Of a stretch of DNA of 35,421 bases, positions 30,689 through 35,421 are shown piece after piece; the stretch's first letter is position 1, and each line of letters begins with the position of its first letter. Under the pieces are notes generated by a model that did not search any database, had not been told where the DNA came from, and worked only from the letters and a program-made list of their open reading frames with translations. A program made the translations under genes and the position numbers. Source of the stretch: Alteromonadaceae bacterium (GTDB taxonomy: Bacteria > Pseudomonadota > Gammaproteobacteria > Enterobacterales > Alteromonadaceae); the NCBI GenBank assembly GCA_015491935.1, contig WGGB01000177.1:1-35421 (forward strand), read 5' to 3'.

Positions 30689-31192
30689 ATGTCATCTACT
30701 TTCGTTGCTATTTTAATGGGATCAGATTCTGATTTACCTGTAATGCAAGCCACCATTGATATTTTAAAGCAATTTGACATCAATTATGAAGTACGGGTTC
30801 GTTCTGCACATCGTACGCCTGATGCAGCAAAAGCTTATGTTAAAGATGCTGAAGAACGTGGTTGTAAAGTTTTTATTTGTGCAGCAGGTTTAGCGGCACA
30901 TTTGGCTGGTGCTGTTGCTGGTATGACTACGCGTCCTGTTATTGGTGTGCCTGTAGATTGTGGTCCATTACAAGGGCATGATGCATTACTTTCTACGGTA
31001 ATGATGCCAGGGGGAATTCCTGTAGCAACCGTGGCTATTGGTAAAGCAGGAGCTAAAAATGCAGGTTATTTAGCCGCACAAATACTGGGTGTTGCCGATC
31101 AATCTGTAGCAGATAAAGTTAAAAATGAACGTGTTGATAATGCAAAAGCATTATTAGCAAAAGATGAAGCTTTACAAGTCAAATTAAGCTAA
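30689..31192 (+). CDS. purE: N5-carboxyaminoimidazole ribonucleotide mutase PurE (divergent)
   Basis: Converts N5-CAIR to CAIR in de novo purine synthesis. The 167 residues show the class I motifs GSDSDLP (11-17) and SAHRTP (39-44), with [14 protein letters not shown] at about 66-79 and [20 protein letters not shown]. It differs from E. coli PurE at motif positions (GSKSDWA and AGGAAHLPGMIA there), so it belongs to another branch. Class I enzymes need PurK; no purK is adjacent, and tsaC follows after three bases. A TATAAT lies at 30651-30656, with only a poor -35 upstream. It may be a second purE copy or the sole one with purK elsewhere. Confidence 0.9.
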   Translation: MSSTFVAILMGSDSDLPVMQATIDILKQFDINYEVRVRSAHRTPDAAKAYVKDAEERGCKVFICAAGLAAHLAGAVAGMTTRPVIGVPVDCGPLQGHDALLSTVMMPGGIPVATVAIGKAGAKNAGYLAAQILGVADQSVADKVKNERVDNAKALLAKDEALQVKLS

Positions 31193-31195
31193 GTT

Positions 31196-32694
<1,499 letters not shown>

Positions 32695-32695
32695 A

Positions 32696-32709
32696 TTGAT
32701 ATATATCAA
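32696..32709. promoter_or_regulatory. FNR-type box 1 upstream of ompW
   Basis: TTGATATATATCAA is an exact match to TTGATnnnnATCAA, the consensus of FNR/EtrA/Anr, the oxygen-sensing activators. It begins one base after the hemF stop and lies 105 bases before the ompW ATG. Confidence 0.75.
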
Positions 32710-32744
32710 GTTAGTAACCATAAAAAAATCAATACCTTATAAAA

Positions 32745-32785
32745 TTGAGCTAGATCAAAAAATTAGTGTTTTAATACCTTAAAAT
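32745..32785 (+). promoter_or_regulatory. ompW promoter: FNR-type box 2 and -10
   Basis: TTGAGCTAGATCAA (32745-32758) matches the FNR consensus with one mismatch. TAAAAT at 32780-32785 puts the predicted start near 32792, so the box centre is about -40.5, the spacing of FNR class II activation. No -35 hexamer is evident, as usual for such promoters. Confidence 0.6.
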
Positions 32786-32813
32786 GCCCTTAATTATTTT
32801 AAGGAAAACTCTC

Positions 32814-33485
32814 ATGAAAAAAAATATTTTAACATTAGTGTTACTAAGCTCTCTTTCTGCTTCGGTTTTTGCTCACCAAGCAGGTGATTTTCTTATTCGA
32901 GGTGGATTAACTAATGTTAATCCTGATAATGGTAAATCGGCAATTTTATTGGCGGATACAGATTCAACAATGACATTAACCGTTGATGATAATACACAAT
33001 TAGGCCTTAATTTTGTTTATTTTTATAATAATAACTTAGCAATAGAAGTTTTAGCTGCTACTCCTTTTACCCATGATGTTTATATTCAAGATAAAAATTC
33101 TGTTTTAGGTGTTGATGGCGCTAAGCTTGGTAAAGTTAGTCAATTACCACCAACGGTTAGTGTATTGTATTATTTTAATACCGACTCGGCTTTTAAGCCC
33201 TATGTAGGTGCAGGATTAAATTATACTATCTTTTTTAATGAAAAATTTTCTGATGCACCTAAAAATTTAGGATTAAGTGATTTGAGTTTAGATGGTTCAT
33301 TTGGTTATGCTGTACAAATTGGTACTGATTATGAAATTAACAAAAAATGGTCTATAAATGCTTCTGCTCGTTATATAGATATTGATACAGATGCAACTTT
33401 TTCTGTTGGTGGTGAAAAAATTGGAAAAGCTAGCATCAGTGTTGACCCTATGGTGTATTCATTAATGATAGGTTATAAATTTTAA
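32814..33485 (+). CDS. ompW: Outer-membrane protein OmpW
   Basis: Eight-stranded outer-membrane beta-barrel with a small hydrophobic channel. The 223-residue precursor has the signal peptide MKKNILTLVLLSSLSASVFA, cut before HQAGDF, which begins the family's N-terminal motif HQAGDFLIRGGLTNVNPDNG. Alternating hydrophobic strands follow, with FKPYVGAGLNYTIFF and a C-terminal aromatic (GYKF) as required for BAM recognition. AAGGA at 32801-32805 selects the ATG at 32814 over an in-frame ATG at 32784, which would mask the signal peptide. Two FNR-type boxes upstream suggest induction at low oxygen, as known for E. coli ompW. It stands as a single gene with its own terminator. Confidence 0.95.
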   Translation: MKKNILTLVLLSSLSASVFAHQAGDFLIRGGLTNVNPDNGKSAILLADTDSTMTLTVDDNTQLGLNFVYFYNNNLAIEVLAATPFTHDVYIQDKNSVLGVDGAKLGKVSQLPPTVSVLYYFNTDSAFKPYVGAGLNYTIFFNEKFSDAPKNLGLSDLSLDGSFGYAVQIGTDYEINKKWSINASARYIDIDTDATFSVGGEKIGKASISVDPMVYSLMIGYKF

Positions 33486-33522
33486 AGAAAATAATAGTAA
33501 TTTAATCAAATAGCTCTGATTT

Positions 33523-33553
33523 AAAAAAGCAGTAATCTAGTTACTGCTTTTTT
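33523..33553 (+). terminator. Terminator after ompW
   Basis: Perfect 13-bp stem AAAAAAGCAGTAA / TTACTGCTTTTTT (33523-33535 and 33541-33553) with loop TCTAG; the stem's own T-run forms the tail. It could act in both directions. Confidence 0.88.
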
Positions 33554-33617
33554 GTCTGCATTTTCAGATAAATTGAGTGTACACTCACAATAAAATTAAT
33601 AACTAGGTTTTACAGTT

Positions 33618-34439
33618 ATGGATCAATATTGTGTTTTCGGTAACCCTATAGAACAATCACGTTCACCCTTTATTCATCAAGAATTTGCTAAGCAAACGCA
33701 GCAAGCTATAATTTATCATAAACAATATGTTGAATTAGATAGCTTCCCACAAGCGGTAAAGCACTTTATGAGTATTGGTGGTAAAGGAGCTAATGTTACT
33801 GTTCCCTTTAAAGAGCAAGCATTGCAGCTATGTGATCAACTAAGTGTCGCAGCTAAACAAGCGAGTGCTGTTAATACTCTAACTTTTATTGATGGAAAAA
33901 TACTTGGTGATAATACTGATGGCCTCGGTTTGGTGCAGGATTTATTTCGTAATGAATTAACACTACGGGGTCGTTGTATTTTATTGTTAGGGGCTGGTGG
34001 TGCGGCAAAAGGAGTACTTTTACCATTATTAAATGAGAGTCCAACAGCGATTGTTATTGCTAATAGAACGGTAAGTAAAGCAGAACAATTATGCCATCAA
34101 TTTAACGATGAACGGTTATATGCTTGTGGTTTTAATGAAATACCACAGCAATCGTATGATCTAATTATTAATGCCACCTCAGCAAGTTTAAGTGGTAAAT
34201 ACCCAGTTATTTCTCCTCAATTAATTCAAACAAATACCGTTTGTTATGACATGGTTTATAGCAAACAGCTCACACCATTTTTACAATGGGCAAAAGCTAA
34301 TGGTTCTGTGACTGTAATTGATGGGCTAGGGATGCTAGTAGCTCAAGCGGCGGCAAGTTTTAATATTTGGCGGCAGTGTTTACCACAAACTACAACAGTA
34401 ATTGATAAGCTAAAGAAATCTCTTGTGGAAGAAAACTAA
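33618..34439 (+). CDS. aroE: Shikimate dehydrogenase AroE
   Basis: NADP-dependent reduction of 3-dehydroshikimate to shikimate in aromatic amino acid synthesis. The 273 residues show the substrate-binding loop NPIEQSRSPFIHQ (9-21), the catalytic pair K65 (NVTVPFKE) and D101 (GDNTDG), and the NADP loop LLLGAGGAAKGV (122-133) followed by IANRT. E. coli AroE is 272 residues. The gene is preceded by the ompW terminator and its stop overlaps the start of the next gene by one base (TAATG). Confidence 0.97.
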   Translation: MDQYCVFGNPIEQSRSPFIHQEFAKQTQQAIIYHKQYVELDSFPQAVKHFMSIGGKGANVTVPFKEQALQLCDQLSVAAKQASAVNTLTFIDGKILGDNTDGLGLVQDLFRNELTLRGRCILLLGAGGAAKGVLLPLLNESPTAIVIANRTVSKAEQLCHQFNDERLYACGFNEIPQQSYDLIINATSASLSGKYPVISPQLIQTNTVCYDMVYSKQLTPFLQWAKANGSVTVIDGLGMLVAQAAASFNIWRQCLPQTTTVIDKLKKSLVEEN

Positions 34440-34672
34440 TGAATCAAGCAATATTATTCAATGATGATTTATGTTTTAACAAAGAAAATGATGCTTGGTG
34501 CTTTACAGGTCAAATATCAGGTGAGCAAATCACAATATACTTTCATTCAGTGCAACTAAAACAATTAGGAAAAATTGATAGCTGCACTAAATTTGATTTG
34601 GAAGAAATAGTTGAATTATGGTTAGATAAAAATGAATTAATCGGTTCAACTGTTCATATTCAAATGAGGTAA
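34439..34672 (+). CDS. DUF1488 family protein (YrdB-like)
   Basis: 77-residue protein at the position of E. coli yrdB, translationally coupled to aroE. It reads MNQAILFNDDLCFNKENDAW and CFTGQISGEQITIYF, resembling the DUF1488 family of unknown function. It has no signal peptide or membrane segment and is slightly acidic. Family assignment rests on position, size and general resemblance, so I leave the symbol blank. Confidence 0.82.
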   Translation: MNQAILFNDDLCFNKENDAWCFTGQISGEQITIYFHSVQLKQLGKIDSCTKFDLEEIVELWLDKNELIGSTVHIQMR

Positions 34673-34673
34673 A

Positions 34674-34706
34674 CGAGCAATGAAGATTACTTAACTCTCT
34701 TGCTCG
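34674..34706 (-). terminator. Weak hairpin between DUF1488 gene and yrdA
   Basis: CGAGCAA (34674-34680) pairs with TTGCTCG (34700-34706) over 19 bases. On the minus strand it is followed by UUUA, on the plus strand by no U-run. It overlaps the yrdA 3' end. Weak. Confidence 0.25.
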
Positions 34707-35242
34707 GCTATATAGTCATTTTTTAATTCAACATAATTTAATGCTGATTGCTTCAGAAAATTCGCTTCACTTTCTTTTAGGGGGCGAACCTGTTTAACAG
34801 GGTTACCGACATATAAAAAGCCGCTTTTTAAGATTTTATTAGGCGGCACTAATGAACCTGCACCAATAAACACATCATCTTCGATAACTGCACCATCCAT
34901 AATAATAGCACCCATACCTACTAAAATACGATCACCTAGTTGGCAACCATGTAACATACAGTGATGACCGACAGTGACGTCGGCACCAATAATAAGAGGG
35001 TTTCCTTTAGGGTTATGTGCGCTTTTACGGGTAACGTGTAAAATAGTTCCATCTTGAATATTAGTGTGTGCACCAATCTTCATAAAATTTACATCACCAC
35101 GAGCAGCGACTAAAGGCCAGATACTAACATCATCAGCTAAAGTAATATCACCCACTAATACAGCAGAATCATCAATATAAATATTGTCACCTAAAGAGGG
35201 GAATACTCCTTGGTAAGAACGTAGAGTAGGGAAACTATTCAT
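34691..35242 (-). CDS. yrdA: Gamma-carbonic-anhydrase-like protein YrdA
   Basis: 183-residue left-handed beta-helix protein with hexapeptide repeats, of the gamma carbonic anhydrase / PaaY type; physiological role not settled. The three zinc-ligand histidines are present: H69 (ILHV), H93 and H98 (VGHHCMLHGC). Repeats run from about residue 20 (IYIDDSAVLVGDITLADDVS) to VFIGAGSLVP (124-133). Length matches E. coli YrdA (184). It converges on the aroE pair, as in E. coli. The 179 bases beyond it to the window end are A/T-rich; I see no gene or clear promoter there. Confidence 0.95.
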   Translation of the reverse strand: MNSFPTLRSYQGVFPSLGDNIYIDDSAVLVGDITLADDVSIWPLVAARGDVNFMKIGAHTNIQDGTILHVTRKSAHNPKGNPLIIGADVTVGHHCMLHGCQLGDRILVGMGAIIMDGAVIEDDVFIGAGSLVPPNKILKSGFLYVGNPVKQVRPLKESEANFLKQSALNYVELKNDYIAEQES

Positions 35243-35421
35243 AAACTATTAAAATAAGTAAAAAGATAATTAAGATAATATACCTAAAACTTTTACGATG
35301 CGAGTGTGTTATTTATAATTATATGTCTATACTTAATATTCAAGTTAAGTTTATCGCCTACATATAATATAGTAATTAATATAATACTAAGCCCTTTAGT
35401 CTTTAATTGAAGTAAGCTCTA

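Noticed and set aside
32784-32813. Upstream in-frame ATG for ompW
   Set aside because: It would put ten residues ahead of a clean signal peptide, overlaps the predicted transcript start, and AAGGA fits the ATG at 32814.

Overview
The window is the replication-origin neighbourhood of an AT-rich gammaproteobacterial chromosome. Gene order, protein similarity to the E. coli families and the low GC content suggest a marine Alteromonadales member, most like Colwellia or a relative. That assignment is inference from layout and composition, not from a database match. Almost everything is core genome. I see no phage, insertion sequence, CRISPR array, tRNA or rRNA gene.

Layout, left to right. (1) 1-1265: 5' two-thirds of mnmG on the minus strand, running off the left edge. 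(2) 1266-1690: an enterobacterial-type oriC between mnmG and mioC, with a GATC-rich unwinding element and several DnaA boxes. (3) mioC, then a + strand cassette (a possible 12-codon leader, a hairpin terminator and an unrecognised two-TM membrane protein with its own terminator), then mnmE. (4) The minus-strand cluster rpmH-rnpA-yidD-yidC, driven by a near-consensus promoter and ended by a terminator. (5) The divergent dnaA-dnaN-recF-gyrB cluster; the putative dnaA promoter has a DnaA box between -35 and -10, and recF holds two perfect parS sites. (6) glyQ-glyS, then tusA (minus) and slt. (7) pepQ-yigZ-trkH facing trkA. (8) def-fmt-rsmB-trkA on the minus strand, divergent from lysM protein-dprA-smg-yrdD. 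(9) purE-tsaC-hemF, ompW with two FNR-type boxes, aroE-DUF1488, and yrdA on the minus strand.

Functional themes: chromosome initiation and segregation (oriC, DnaA, clamp, RecF, gyrase, parS); tRNA and translation chemistry (MnmE/MnmG and TusA in U34 modification, TsaC in t6A, GlyRS, Fmt/Def, RsmB, RnpA, L34); membrane biogenesis (YidC/YidD); potassium uptake (TrkH/TrkA); cell-wall turnover (Slt, LysM protein); and heme, shikimate and purine synthesis.

I found no clear new multi-gene system. The least explained parts are the membrane-protein cassette at about 2194-2990 with its leader ORF, a short ORF overlapping the slt start, a divergent purE, and several orphan palindromes.
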